Shown here: in pieces, positions 22,511 through 32,489 of the stretch
Layout: the number at the start of each line of letters is the position of its first letter
Position numbering within the stretch: position 1 is the stretch's first letter
DNA from: Flammula alnicola
Taxonomy: Eukaryota; Basidiomycota; Agaricomycetes; Agaricales; Strophariaceae
DNA: 64,000 bases
Assembly (NCBI GenBank): GCA_015499995.1
Contig: JADNRV010000084.1
Span: 171,022-235,021, forward strand
Direction: 5' to 3'
Notes under the pieces: generated by a model
What the model saw: the letters and a program-made list of their open reading frames with translations, nothing else
Databases searched by the model: none
What the model was told of the DNA's origin: nothing
Program-made: the position numbers and the translations under genes

Positions 22511-24178
22511 GTCCCCATCCGGCTTCGCAACACGTGAGACTAAAATGCACGTGGTTTGTGAGAGTAAACTCGACAACATGCGAAGCCGGCTGGGACGACT
22601 CGGGGCTCTTTTGGCTGAGCCTGCCAAATCTTGACCTCTGGACTTCGTGAAAATAGGTGCTCGAGGTCAAAAAAAAGTGCCAAAATTGAGTATATAAAGA
22701 GTCCTTATTTTTCAATTTTGAGTCGATTAAAGTATATAAGTTTTTTACAAAAATTTTAAACTTTCCCTCGGACTTCATCGTTGACAGGTCTGTGCGCGTG
22801 AAGTTGATTGATGATGGGACTCCGAGCGTGTCTTCTCTCACTCAAACTCTTCCTCTCCCTCGCTCTCCTCACTCATATCACCATCAGAATCCAAATCCCA
22901 TCCATCCATATCCAAATCAACATCCTCTGCCTCTATCCGTTGCAAAGTTGGAGATTCTAGTAGCAAGGCCTCGAGTTCTGGATCCAGCACCTCAAGTACG
23001 CTATTTTCGGACTCCGTGGGTGAAGGTGGGCGACATGTCCTGTCATTTTGCAAATCGGACGCGTTTTCTGAATCCAACACGTTTTCCAGCACCACAGTAT
23101 GCGCGACCGCTTGACCATCGGACGAAATCATCAACGACGGCGGGAGATCATCGAGATCTGGGATATCGGATATTGGGGTGAGTTTGCGACGCTCGCGCAA
23201 CCGTTCAAACTGCTGATTAAATTCGTTTATAGGGTTTGTCGCATTTCCATGTGTCAACTGAGCGAGCCCAACCGAAATGACGTCGGGTACAGGCCGATCT
23301 TTCGGATCCACGATGCGTCCGGGCACAACATTGTAGACACTGTGTTCGCGAAGACTTTTCATCAACCTTTCGATATCCTTCTGCAGATCTGGAACGGTAT
23401 GTTTGGATCCTTGCGCTGCACCAAGCTCCATATTGATTTTCGTTGACAGCTTTCGAAGAATGTCGACGCAGGGAGACACCAGAGCCAGCCAATCCCAGGA
23501 GTGGGCATCTCCGTCGGCTTTGTATATTTTCTATTAGAAGGTGAGGTTTCAGATACACTAGTTTGTGTCCAGTTCAGTTAACAAAAAATACCTTTATCCA
23601 GAAGTTGAGATGTTCCTGTACAAGGTCTATCTCGACAAAAGCATTCGCCTTTCCAGTTAGCCAGCACCAGTAATACAGCCATGGCTGGTCGCAAACGCCG
23701 TCGAACCACTAATGTCAATTCCATGGCATCATTATTGCCTACACTTGCAGTTGGGTGTTCTGACCCTCAGCCCAACACCGCTGCTTCCCCTCCTGCTTGC
23801 TCTAGACGACGTAAAAAGTCCCCAAGTCCCATGGTATTTCCACCAACATTGTATGATAATTTCTTTTCTCAAGCTCGTCCACCAACAGAGTAGTAGCTTT
23901 GTACGAAGTTCAAATTTTTCGAAAAAAATTCATATATTTTTAAACTATTGCATTCAAATCTCCATACAAAAAAAACCATGTTATGTATACTCAATTTGAG
24001 CACTTTTTTTTGAGGTGTGGCCGCTTTTTTTGACGAAGTCGAGAGGTCAAGATTGGCGGGGAAATGGGCCATCAGCCAAAATGGGCCCGAGTTGTCCCAG
24101 TCCGCTCGCAGGCTCGCTCCTCTGTCGTTGATCATGTGCTGTTGTGACTCTGTGACTAGAGCCTGCGAGCGTGACTGG
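22511..24178. mobile_element. DNA element with long imperfect inverted ends and nested hairpins
   Basis: About 110 bp at 22590-22705 is an imperfect inverted copy of 23980-24100. Shared blocks are gctgggac-actcggg, ttttggctga, aatcttgacctct-gacttcgt and caaaaaaaagtgc--aaattgagtat. Each end also has its own smaller inverted repeat: 22511-22529 with 22579-22596 (cggcttcgca / tgcgaagccg), and 24097-24113 with 24161-24178 (cgctcgcaggc / gcctgcgagcg). The interior holds a minus-strand DUF6589-like coding fragment. No certain target duplication was found, so the outer borders are approximate. I do not recognise the superfamily. Confidence 0.6.
22838..23479 (-). pseudogene. DUF6589-like protein, C-terminal fragment
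   Basis: The open segment encodes about 213 residues, starting SPCVDILRKLSTKINMELG, then HTVPDLQKDIERLMKSLREH, VYNVVPGRIVDPKDRPVPDV and NPINEFNQQFERLRERRKL, and ending in an acidic tail. From memory this matches the C-terminal part of DUF6589 proteins, which occur in many copies in basidiomycete genomes and travel with mobile DNA. Family members are far longer; the upstream part is missing from the 1.7-kb element, so this is probably a relic. The family name is a recollection, not a search result. Confidence 0.5.
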
Positions 24179-24226
24179 CTAGCGAGTCTACCATCTCTCC
24201 GTTCATCCCTTCTCATGCCCCACAGA

Positions 24227-24502
24227 ATGAACCACGAGACGCACACATACATATCCGTCAACTTCTCGCCCCGGTCTCCCTTCTATTCCACTCCCGCTTC
24301 GCTGAGCTCGGCTTTCCCGGGCCTGACGTACCAAGGCCAAGTCGGCGAGCTCTCCGATGTGCACCTCTACAGTATCCCGAAAGGAGAATGGCTGCACAAG
24401 AGAGACGACGTTCTGAACGGGCTGCAGGGCAGCGATGGGGTGCTGCATGTCGAGGTTCAGACACCAAGACAGAGAGTGAAGAGGGGCGAGGAGGAGCTGT
24501 AG
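24227..24502 (+). CDS. Small hypothetical protein, 91 residues
   Basis: An intronless frame from the ATG at 24227 encodes MNHETHTYISVNFSPRSPFY followed by GQVGELSDVHLYSIPKGEW and DGVLHVEVQTPRQRVKR. The composition is protein-like, with no signal peptide or membrane segment. I do not recognise the family. The right end of the mobile element at 22511-24178 lies only about 50 bp before the ATG, so the element may have displaced or supplied the promoter. Confidence 0.4.
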   Translation: MNHETHTYISVNFSPRSPFYSTPASLSSAFPGLTYQGQVGELSDVHLYSIPKGEWLHKRDDVLNGLQGSDGVLHVEVQTPRQRVKRGEEEL

Positions 24503-25152
24503 TCGAGTCGACGATGAATGTTTGAACGAAGTATGTTTTCCAGTTTGGCTAGCTGTTCGACACAGTGCGTCTGGCTCATAATCTCATCGTTTCTGCCTAG
24601 GATAGATACCATAAATACCGTCAGCATACGACCATCCTTTGTACAATAGTGGATGCTTGAAAGGCAACAACACAATGGACCAGTTCGATTACTTTCTACC
24701 TCTCCACGATCCTGCGATCAAGCGCTTTACTCGAGATTTGACTTGTACCTTTGCGAGGGGGTGCGTAAGCGTCCCGGCACTCTAGAATCTAGATCCTTGA
24801 ATGGCGGCAATATATAACGCACATTTGAATACTGCTTTGAATTGACGAGACACCCTTTCTCATATACTTGAAGCGTCGACTCTTCAACATTCACAACAAC
24901 GAGGCTCGTGCTGGCGCTTATGTATGGCGACGATCTGGAACCTGCAATTTCTTGATTCTACGGTTCAATGGGCTGCAAACAATTTTACAAAAAGGTAGCC
25001 GCGCAACTTCTAAGCAGGCTGCGGATGATTTCCAGATATCATCTAATCTAATCGCGCATTTTCCGGCGATATTTCACATCGCCTATTTACCCCCGAAATA
25101 AATAAGCGCCTGCTCTCCGATTGCGTACAATCAGAAAGGATACAAAAAGGAT
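24503..25152. other. Intergenic region before tRNA-Met, nothing recognised
   Basis: About 0.65 kb without a credible coding frame or repeat. A run of three short plus-strand frames around 24868-25101 has no recognisable content. Confidence 0.45.
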
Positions 25153-25255
25153 TGCCCCCTGCAAGGCTCGAACTTGCGACCTCAGGATTACGTAACTAAC
25201 GTTACTCATATGCGAAATATGAGACCTGCGCTCTAGCCAACTGAGCCAAGGAGGC
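25153..25255 (-). tRNA. tRNA-Met (CAT), elongator type, with intron
   Basis: On the minus strand the sequence begins GCCTCCTTGGCTCAGTTGG and ends CAAGTTCGAGCCTTGCAGGG plus GGCA. The acceptor stem GCCTCCT pairs with AGGGGGC (one G-U), and the T-arm GTTCGAGCC is standard. The anticodon loop CTCATAA carries CAT. A 29-nt intron at 25189-25217 interrupts the gene one base after the anticodon; its ATGAG can pair with the anticodon region, as expected for nuclear tRNA introns. The mature length is 74 nt, and no CCA is encoded. Because the start is G and not A and an intron is present, it is the elongator and not the initiator. Confidence 0.92.
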
Positions 25256-25493
25256 TTGCTGTGGTGATGGCCTTGAAAGCCTTATACTGATAGGGAGCGC
25301 AAAGTGTTACATAACACCGTTGAAATTTAAATCACCTGCATACAAAAGCGCCCTCATGCAACTTCGTCTTGACTTGGTCTTGGACTTAGTTATGGGAAGA
25401 TCGCACATTGCAGTAAGCAGATATTTCGTTCTATATATTGTACAAGGGTGAGGTATTTATTGCGAGTTCGATCTACAAGGCTTAATTGGCGGC

Positions 25494-26348
25494 CTACTCC
25501 TTCTCCTTCTGACCCAACGCTTTCCGGATAGTATTGGCAATCTGCTTGTCCTTCGCCTGCTCGAGGGCGGATTCGTTGTTCTGCGGACCCTCTTTGAGAA
25601 CGTGCTCTTGGAAGAGGTCGATGGCTGTTGCAAAGACCGCATGAGTAGGACGTACACAGAGGAGGCCGAAGAGAGATAAAGTCAAACGAAGCGAAAACAT
25701 ACCTTTATCCAATTTCCCCTCCTGCGCCTCGCCCTTGGCCCCTCCCCCAAGTGCGTTGTTAATCTTGTCCGCAAGACCGTGGGGCTTCGCCGGTTCCTCC
25801 TTCTTCCCAGAGATCACGCTCGAGAGCTTGTCGAGCAACTGCTCCTGCGTCGTCTTCGGTGCTGACGGGGCAGGAGCAGGCGCCGTGTGTTTACCAGTGA
25901 AGGTCTCACCAAGCTTGGACAAGAGGTCATCCGAGGTGGCTTTGTGGGGCACGGCGACAGCGGGTGCGTATGGGGTTGTCTTATGCGAGTCTCCGCTCAG
26001 CGCATCACCGATTATATCCAAGACGGATTCATATTTAGCAGGGGCTGGGGCAGGAACGGCGACAGATGCTGGTGGTGGAGTGGGGTGCGATGCTCCTAGG
26101 GCATCACCGAGTTTGTTCAGGAGATTCTCGTGTTTGGTGGCAGTAGGGACCGCTGGAACGGCTACAGCGGGTGGTGCTGGGGTTGAGTGCGATGCTCCCA
26201 GTGCATCGCCGAGTTTGTCGAACAGACTCCCGTGTTTATAGGAAGTGCTGACCGCTGCAGTGGGAGGGGTTCCGGTGTTCCCGCCATGCTCTGATGATTT
26301 CTTGTCATCCGAGAGGTGGAGATTCTGGAGGTTCTTGAGGAGATCCAT
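25494..26348 (-). CDS. Repeat protein with LFDKLGDALG-type amphipathic motifs
   Basis: Exon 1 (26348-25703) and exon 2 (25624-25494) are joined by a 78-nt GTATGT...CAG intron. The N-terminal three-quarters carries five spaced copies of a 10-13-residue motif (SLFDKLGDALGASH, NLLNKLGDALGASH, SVLDIIGDALSG, DLLSKLGETFTG, QLLDKLSSVISG) separated by Pro/Ala/Val linkers. A sixth variant is LADKINNALGG. The C-terminus has a different conserved-looking block: AIDLFQEHVLKEGPQNNESA and KDKQIANTIRKALG. The motifs would form short amphipathic helices, suggesting membrane-surface or lipid binding; that is inference. No signal peptide is present. I recall similar C-terminal blocks in uncharacterised fungal proteins but cannot name the family. 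Confidence 0.75.
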   Translation of the reverse strand: MDLLKNLQNLHLSDDKKSSEHGGNTGTPPTAAVSTSYKHGSLFDKLGDALGASHSTPAPPAVAVPAVPTATKHENLLNKLGDALGASHPTPPPASVAVPAPAPAKYESVLDIIGDALSGDSHKTTPYAPAVAVPHKATSDDLLSKLGETFTGKHTAPAPAPSAPKTTQEQLLDKLSSVISGKKEEPAKPHGLADKINNALGGGAKGEAQEGKLDKGMFSLRLTLSLFGLLCVRPTHAVFATAIDLFQEHVLKEGPQNNESALEQAKDKQIANTIRKALGQKEKE

Positions 26349-27067
26349 CGTTGTTCAGGAGTGAGGATATTCAGAGAACTTAGATGTGGGAGAAGGAGAG
26401 GGTGGCGGAGGATGATCGAAGGCCAGATAACAAATGAGTGGCAAGGCAGTGAATTCACCCTGTCGATTGTTCAACCTATCTACAGGAACATCAGGCTTGG
26501 CAGAGCTATTACAGTCCCCATCGCCGTGAATTTCCTGTCTTTTGAGCGTATCGCCGTTGTTATCCATCGATTGTGATTGCTATTGTGTTCAAGCGACTCC
26601 ATTGAAGTGTGATTGGAGAGCAGAAAGGAGTGACAAGTGATAATAAAGAGAGTGCTCAGTGCCGAAGATTTCGTTTCGATGGTACTTCGACAAAGGAGTT
26701 GATATTCTCGCGCATTTGTTTGTAACACGTTGCACGACGCCCAAAACAGCAATACCGTGATGTCCACCTGTCGCGAGAAAGCCTCATATCGTACAGTCCT
26801 CCAGGATAGGTGTAGAAAATTGAACCTGGCGGGTTCCAATTATCCAACGCAAGCATCGTGAACCATTTGCACTGGAGAAAATATGTTTTTTCGAGGAAAC
26901 AGATGAGCAGATATCCTTTTTAGTACAGGGGCAAAGCCGTACAAACAGACCAGTCGTGATTTGATGACTCCAGGTTTTTATGCAAGACCGAGTCATCATT
27001 TAGAACCGACCAACTTGCGATCAACCGGGCCACTCAACTTGTCCAACAACGCTGTGAATTCGCTGCG
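26349..27067. other. Upstream block shared with the third copy of the 140-residue gene
   Basis: A segment at about 26513-26640 is closely similar to 32098-32230 (for example aatttcctgtcttttgagcg and tatccatcgattgtgattgc). Both contain a minus-strand frame starting MDNNGDTLKRQEI(H/R)GDGDC. Most differences in that frame are synonymous, so it may be the first exon of a small divergent gene. A gene model cannot be completed. Confidence 0.45.
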
Positions 27068-27542
27068 ATGGGTACGTAGTTACCCTCATTATCAGCCTTT
27101 CATGCTACACTCACGAAGCACAGCTACGACAGACAACCGTCCGCCCGCTCGCCTAATCATCCGTCGTCTAGAACGTTACCCAAACGCCGCCGTTTGGGGA
27201 TTCCCTGTCGACCTCAACATCATGCTCGCTGAATTCAAGAGAACAGTACCACCCAATATTGATAGCGAAGAACGTATGTGCCTCTTGCATGAGCATATGG
27301 ACAGAGTCTTCTCGGTGCTGGAAGAGAAGTGCAGGGATGTCTGGTATTCGGGCATAATTGGCCCTAAAGAGGTTTATGCTAAAGGCACACTCACTGGGGA
27401 GAAGACCATCGTCGCGGTCGTCAAAAGCACACGGCGTGATGATAAATTCCTTCCCCCGCCCGACAAAGTAGAGGAGTTGAAGAAGTTTTTTGCTGCGCAA
27501 GGGTTTACAGAGGAACCAGACTGGTTCATAGCTTCGGACTGA
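27068..27542 (+). CDS. Unrecognised 140-residue protein, copy 1 of 3
   Basis: I place the start at the ATG at 27068-27070, with a 52-nt intron (27072-27123) right after the first base of codon 2; exon 2 runs 27124-27542. This model makes all three copies exactly 140 residues and explains why the ATG plus GTACGTA donor is conserved in copy 2 where the longer upstream frame is not. The protein reads MATTDNRPPARLIIRRLERY, then NAAVWGFPVDLNIMLAEFKR, FSVLEEKCRDVWYSGIIGP, EKTIVAVVKSTRRDDKFLPP and EELKKFFAAQGFTEEPDWF. No domain is recognised; there is no signal peptide or membrane segment. It shares flanking sequence with copies 2 and 3, so the family arose by local duplication. Confidence 0.65.
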
Positions 27543-29428
27543 CCACTGAAGGGCGAGGATTGCCAAGAAACTCTTTGTCCATCGTGTCGCCAGTCATCAA
27601 CGCCAGCACTATAGCAGTCTTCCTCTTGTCCTACGGATATCTCTTTCATGTCTTATGAATTTTAATCCTACGACCACTTTGCCGCAGTTTGTCGACTTCG
27701 GGTTTCTGTTGCCTTGGAGGCGCTTGCTTTGGATAGATCTACAGCCTGTCCTCTGTAGTCTCCACGAATCTAATACTCGGCTGTTCTATTTTTATCAGGT
27801 CTGAAGTCGCCAACGTCGACATTGTTCAGACGCTTTCTCCTGCATTATTTGGACAATTCTAAGAGCATGGTTTTCGGCTGAACGGAACTCAACGAGCAAA
27901 TGGGTCATTCCCTCTCCAGTTCACCAACGCTGTGCCAGAAGTTTCCGACCGAAAATTGGAACGACACATTCTTCTTAAGGTCGCAAGGTCGCTTTTTCAT
28001 CATCAACATGAAGTCATCGCGTTTGGTCTTGTTTCTCTTGCTATTTCGCATCAGCCCAAACCTCTGGCACGACGACAACGACATGGGACTGGTCTGTGGC
28101 TCTCATTGTATATAGTAATATCATGACTGATGCTATATCTTTCCAGCTGCGAGCCCGCCTGTGGCTACACCGCCAAACTCTAGGCAGGGGCACGCGGACC
28201 GGCGATCAAGTCTTGCAGCCAGTCTAATGGACCGGCCCCTTCTGGTGCGCAGAATGCCTGCATCACCTCTGGAGACTGCCAGAAACCCATCAGCGGGAAC
28301 AGCACGTTCTCTTATGGGTTCGTGGGGCACAGCAACTTTGACACGGCCGCGTCGACTTGTGGATTAACTTTCTGTTAACCTGGGTTTGGAATTTTGTGTT
28401 GATGTAATCACTTGGACGTCGGACGCTGCCGCGGGCAAGAGCATGATCGTCTAGGCGGATGCTGGAGGTAAAGTCTTCATTCTCTTATTTTTGTTTTCAA
28501 ACATCCATTAGCTTACGATCGTATAGGTATTACTGATACAGACTTTGATATCTACGTAGGTTACTCACCCATTTCTCTATTCTCAGTTTCACACCAACAT
28601 TCGCGTCATAGCCTCCTGGTGGAGGTGTCCCGGGTGGTAAGTTTGAATATTCATGCCAATCTATCGAACCCTGTTATTACTTAAATTCATTTTCTTTTCT
28701 AGACTACAACGCCTGAACGGCACAGTACGGACCACCCTCCGGGCACGCGACCGCTGTGGTAACACGTCAGCTTCGCATGAGCTGGCCATTGGTGACGAAG
28801 GGCAGACGCAGGAAAAGGCGGATGATTTGCGTACGGCGGAAGCGGAGGCGGATACAGAGGCTGAGGAATGCCGCTATGAGGACCTCGGTGTTATGCGGCC
28901 ATGTACCCAACCTACTCGCATGGATTTACGGAATTCGAACTCAACCTCCCTTCGACACTGTTGAATCACCTCAGTGCTCATCACAATTATTGGCCCTCTC
29001 TCAATCCGCCACATCAACATCTCCTGCGGAATATGCGAACCTGAAGTGAGGAAGAATGACGTGCATTGGCGTTGGGGACTCAGAAGCATTCAAACCTCTA
29101 GGCTCTATGCTAGTACGAGTGGTCTTGAGAATACTTTCGGGTTTTTACTCTCGATGAGGTGTCTTTCATCAGTGAAGTATCCCTGGGTGTGGGAACAGGC
29201 TGTAGCGTGCGTCGATGTCGCACCGGAGACGAGGACATGTGCATGAAAGGTTAAATATTGTACTTAGTATCAGCGTGAATGTGCGTTCAAGTTATAGTAG
29301 GAATTTTAATCGGGCATGGGTGGTGTAGATGAACTCACAAGAGGTGAGGTAGACGGTGTTGTTAGGAGCTGGCTGGATATCTTTAAATTATACATATGAA
29401 AAAGCTCATATACTGTATCACCATTCTC
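27543..29428. other. Accessory spacer with gene relics
   Basis: This 1.9-kb stretch separates copy 1 from the Glu-rich protein. It holds a decayed Cys-rich secreted gene (listed separately). Further intron-like signals (gtaagt at about 28638, ttctag at about 28700) and a Lys/Arg-rich frame at 28756-29049 suggest more relic coding sequence that I cannot assemble. Confidence 0.4.
28009..28378 (+). pseudogene. Possible broken Cys-rich secreted protein
   Basis: The ATG at about 28009 starts a signal-peptide-like segment, MKSSRLVLFLLLFRISPNLW. After a possible intron (gtatatag...ttccag) the sequence continues CEPACGYTAKL, an in-frame TAG, and then IKSCSQSNGPAPSGAQNACI, TSGDCQKPISGNSTF and NFDTAASTCGLTFC before TAA. 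The regular Cys spacing and Gly/Ser/Asn-rich composition look like an extracellular fungal protein. The internal stop and the frame joins argue for a pseudogene. I cannot name the family. Confidence 0.3.
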
Positions 29429-29485
29429 TTAGTCTTCGTCTTCGTCTGACCAATTACCTCGGTCTTGATATTGGTCTTCCTCTTC

Positions 29486-29539
<54 letters not shown>

Positions 29540-30733
29540 TTCCTCCTCTTCCTCCTCTTCCTCCTCCTCCTCCTCTTCGGGACGCAGATGTGCCGGTATT
29601 TCAGGGGTATGATCGAGTAGGGAATAGATGTGTTGCTGGCTAATCAAAGTCAATTCTTTATCAGAAATTGATGTTCCAAGTTGGAAAATTTGTTGGCTGA
29701 ACAAAGTGTTCCATTTATTGGAGAGCCGTGCGTTTTTTGGACTCGTCTCATTCACGCAGTTGAGCACGAAGTCCCATTTGGGCGTTTCGGAACGCTTTAT
29801 GTTGGCCCACGTCCAGAATGCACCTCCAGCGGCAAGAGCAACGACGGTCATCGCGTCAGGGTAGCAGGAAAAATATGCCGAACAGTATTGAAGCAAGTCC
29901 CCTTGAGCCAATCTGATCAGGGAAGCGGCTGCTGTTAGGCAATCTACGCCAATTAGACGCCGGCTAGGCCCTTTCTTGAGCTCGACGATTACCGCACCGC
30001 ACTGGTGATAGGTCTTCGTACCACCGCAGAGTTCATGGCGCATTCTCTGATCCTCAGATTGCGGTTTCGGAAGTCTAACGGTCGCAACGTGGGTTACAAA
30101 AATGTCAGGCTCCTCTTCGAACGAGGCTGCATCGGGGCTGGATTCCATGCTGTCGTTCCCGAGTTCCTTTTTTCCTATAGTATGTCACTCAGTCAAAAGA
30201 GGTCATGGTACGAGAAAGGGTTCCTACTCACGCTTGTGAAGTTCATCCTGCTTGTCGCTTATGATTTTGCTTCGCTTCAAAAGGTCCTCGATTTTCGCCT
30301 TCAGTGCCGCCCGATCAGCCTTATCTGCGGCCTTCTTCGACGCTTTTACCCTCTTCGACTTGCGTGGGCCACTCGGACCGACAACTCGAACAACAATACC
30401 ATTGCGGCGTCGAAAAGCTGCAGCTTTACGTAGAGTAGCACGTTTATCCCGTGGATCCGAGTCGATATCATAGTCTAGGCCAACTTCTTCAAATTCTTTT
30501 CTGAGAACTTGTTCTTTTCTGACCAATGCTGGTAGCCACAGGGTGTAGGGAGAGTAGACGATGAATTGACCCCCCGTAAACGCGGATAAAAGCTCGTAGA
30601 ATGTTTGCCCATACGGGCTGTTCCACATACACTCTAGGCCTCGTGGGTTATTGAGGGTCGAATATGCCAGTGAAATTCCATTAAGGACGCTTTGTGAACT
30701 GGTGTACCGGGGAGGGAGAGGCTCTTGAGACAT
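29429..30733 (-). CDS. PD-(D/E)XK-like protein with long poly-Glu tail
   Basis: Exon 1 (30733-30232) and exon 2 (30174-29429) are joined by a 57-nt GTGAGT...TAG intron. The protein has an N-terminal region with PYGQTFYELLSAFTGGQFIV, a basic linker (RKSKRVKASKKAADKADRA), and then a core with EEPDIFVTHVATVRLP, AVIVELKKGPSRR and YPDAMTVVALAAGGAFWTWA. The acidic-hydrophobic PD followed by VELKK fits motifs II-III of the PD-(D/E)XK nuclease fold, though the first acidic residue is only tentatively placed. The tail has 34 consecutive Glu and then DEDED. Proteins of this type are multi-copy in mushroom genomes with unknown roles. The nuclease assignment is an inference from motifs. Confidence 0.7.
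29477..29578 (-). repeat. Coding GAG/GAA microsatellite (34 Glu)
   Basis: A pure run of 34 GAG or GAA codons on the minus strand (cctctt/cctcct mixture on the plus strand). Mixed codons show it is not a simple trinucleotide slip but a 6-9-bp repeat mixture. Length variation between strains is likely. Confidence 0.9.
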
Positions 30734-31228
30734 GGCTGGACTAACGCTGATTGCTAAACGTGAGCAGGTATCGAGGGATTAAATAGAAATCGACTCGGAT
30801 GAAGTCCACAAACGGAAAAAATAATTACTGTATTGAGAACGAAGGACAAAAAGGCGATAGGGCAACAAAAGCAAAATGGGACAATGGGAAAGATGTTACA
30901 AGAACTTGAAAGAAGAGCGTCCTCGGCTTTACAAGGAATTGGAACTCAGAACAATCGGAAAACGACGACCGCTCAAGAACAAGAGTTAGAATTCAGGACA
31001 ATTGTCTAGTCAGAACAATGGCCTGGCCCTGTTTGAAGCCTGATTGATGTTCTTCACTCGACCTAGAAGGACTTATGGGCCACGATTCTGTTGTCGTCAT
31101 GACTTTCTACCCTTGTTGTTTGTTTCAATTTGTCGCGTGGACGCATCACGTGCCATTAAATATCAGTGTTTATATTAGAGCCAACCAACTTGCGATCAGC
31201 CTCACTCAACTTGTCCAACAACGCTGCG
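30734..31228. other. Intergenic region before copy 2
   Basis: About 0.5 kb. The last 60 bp (accaacttgcgatca...cttgtccaacaacgctgcg) is shared with the segment just before copies 1 and 3. The rest shows nothing recognisable. Confidence 0.45.
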
Positions 31229-31703
31229 ATGAGTACGTATCCATCCTCATTATCAACCTTTCATGCTATACTCACGAAGCACAGCTACGACAGACAATCG
31301 TCCACCCGCTCGCCTAATCATCCGTCGTCTAGAACGTTACCCCAACGCCGCCATTTGGGGGATCCCTGTCGACCTCAACCTCATGGTCGCTGAATTCAAA
31401 AGAACTGCACCACCCAATATTGATGGTGAAGAACGCATGCGCCTCTTGCCTATTTATGTCAACAGAATCTTCTCGGTGCTGGAAGCGAAATGCAGGAGTG
31501 TCTGGCGTTCGGGCATAATTGGCCCTAGAGAGGTTTATGCTTCAGGCAAACGCTCTGTAGAGAAGACGATCATCGCGGTCGTCAGAAGCACACGGCCTGA
31601 TGACAAATTCCTCCCCCCGCCCGACAAAATAGAGGAGTTGAAGAAGTTTTTTGCTGCGCAAGGGTTTACAGAGGACCCAGACTGGTTCATAGCTGTGGAC
31701 TGA
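31229..31703 (+). CDS. Unrecognised 140-residue protein, copy 2 of 3
   Basis: The start is the ATG at 31229-31231; the intron is 31233-31284 and exon 2 is 31285-31703. The encoded start is MTTTDNRPPARLIIRRLERY. It differs from copy 1 at scattered positions (for example GIPVDLNLMVAEFKR, EAKCRSVWRSGIIGP and SVEKTIIAVVRSTRPDDKF) and is closer to copy 3. In this copy the sequence 5' of the ATG lacks the aattcgctgcg block found before copies 1 and 3, and no long upstream frame exists; this supports the short-first-exon model. Function unknown. Confidence 0.65.
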
Positions 31704-32489
31704 CCACTGAAGCGCTCGGACTGCCAAGAAACTCTTTATCCATGGTCTCGCCAGTCATCAGCATTGTATTATATAGTAGCCTTACTCTTGTCATACGGAT
31801 ACCTCTTTCACGTTGCACTGTCTTATGAATTTTAATCCCGCGACCGTTTGCTGCCTTCTGTCGACTTCGTGAGGCGCTTCCTTTGGATAGAGTGGCATAG
31901 ATGCCCGTAATACCGCTTACATGTCTGAGCGTGGCAATACGAGTCCGAATCCAAATATTAGATGTGTCCAATTCATTATCTTCCTCACAGGAACTCAATC
32001 CGATATAAGTATACCTACCTACGTACTTACCATCCTCTTTACTACATAACTCAAACGTCGCCCCATCGGGCTTGGCGCTCTGGAATGAAACTATTATTAA
32101 TACAGTCTCCGTCGCCGCGAATTTCCTGTCTTTTGAGCGTATCGCCGTTATTATCCATCGATTGTGATTGCTATTGCGCTCAAGCGACTCCATTAAAGTG
32201 TGATTTAATTGGAGGGTAGAAAGGAGTGACGCGGCTACTAATTTAATTTAGAGCTCGGCATGAGATAAAACAGCGAATGAGCAGCGACGAACAGGCCCAT
32301 TGCGATGTCCTCCAGCATTATTACTATGTACCCTCCTAAAATCATGAAGGGCCATATTCTTGTTGCTCATTATACTTACTCATGGGAACGCACATTATCA
32401 TCATTTAATATTTAGAACCGACCAACTTGCGATCAACCCGGTTCAACCGGGCCACTCAACTTGTCCAACAACGCTGTGAATTCGCTGCG
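31704..32489. other. Duplicated spacer between copies 2 and 3
   Basis: This contains a downstream block (about 31920-32015; tgtctgagcgtggcaatacg, aggaactcaatccgatata) repeated after copy 3 at about 33181-33303, and the upstream block (32098-32230) shared with copy 1. The order gene - downstream block - upstream block - gene shows a tandem duplication of about 1.2 kb. A 168-codon minus-strand frame at 31687-32193 crosses both blocks but has no recognisable domain. Confidence 0.5.

Noticed and set aside
23681..23893. 70-codon plus-strand frame inside the DUF6589-bearing element (MAGRKRRRTTN...)
   Set aside because: Too short and low in complexity, antisense to the region where the rest of the DUF6589 gene would lie; it may be a shadow.
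26961..27067. Upstream extension of copy 1 of the 140-residue gene (MMTPGFYARPSH...)
   Set aside because: Copy 2 does not keep this frame, while all three copies keep ATG followed by a GTACGTA donor; the spliced short start fits all copies.
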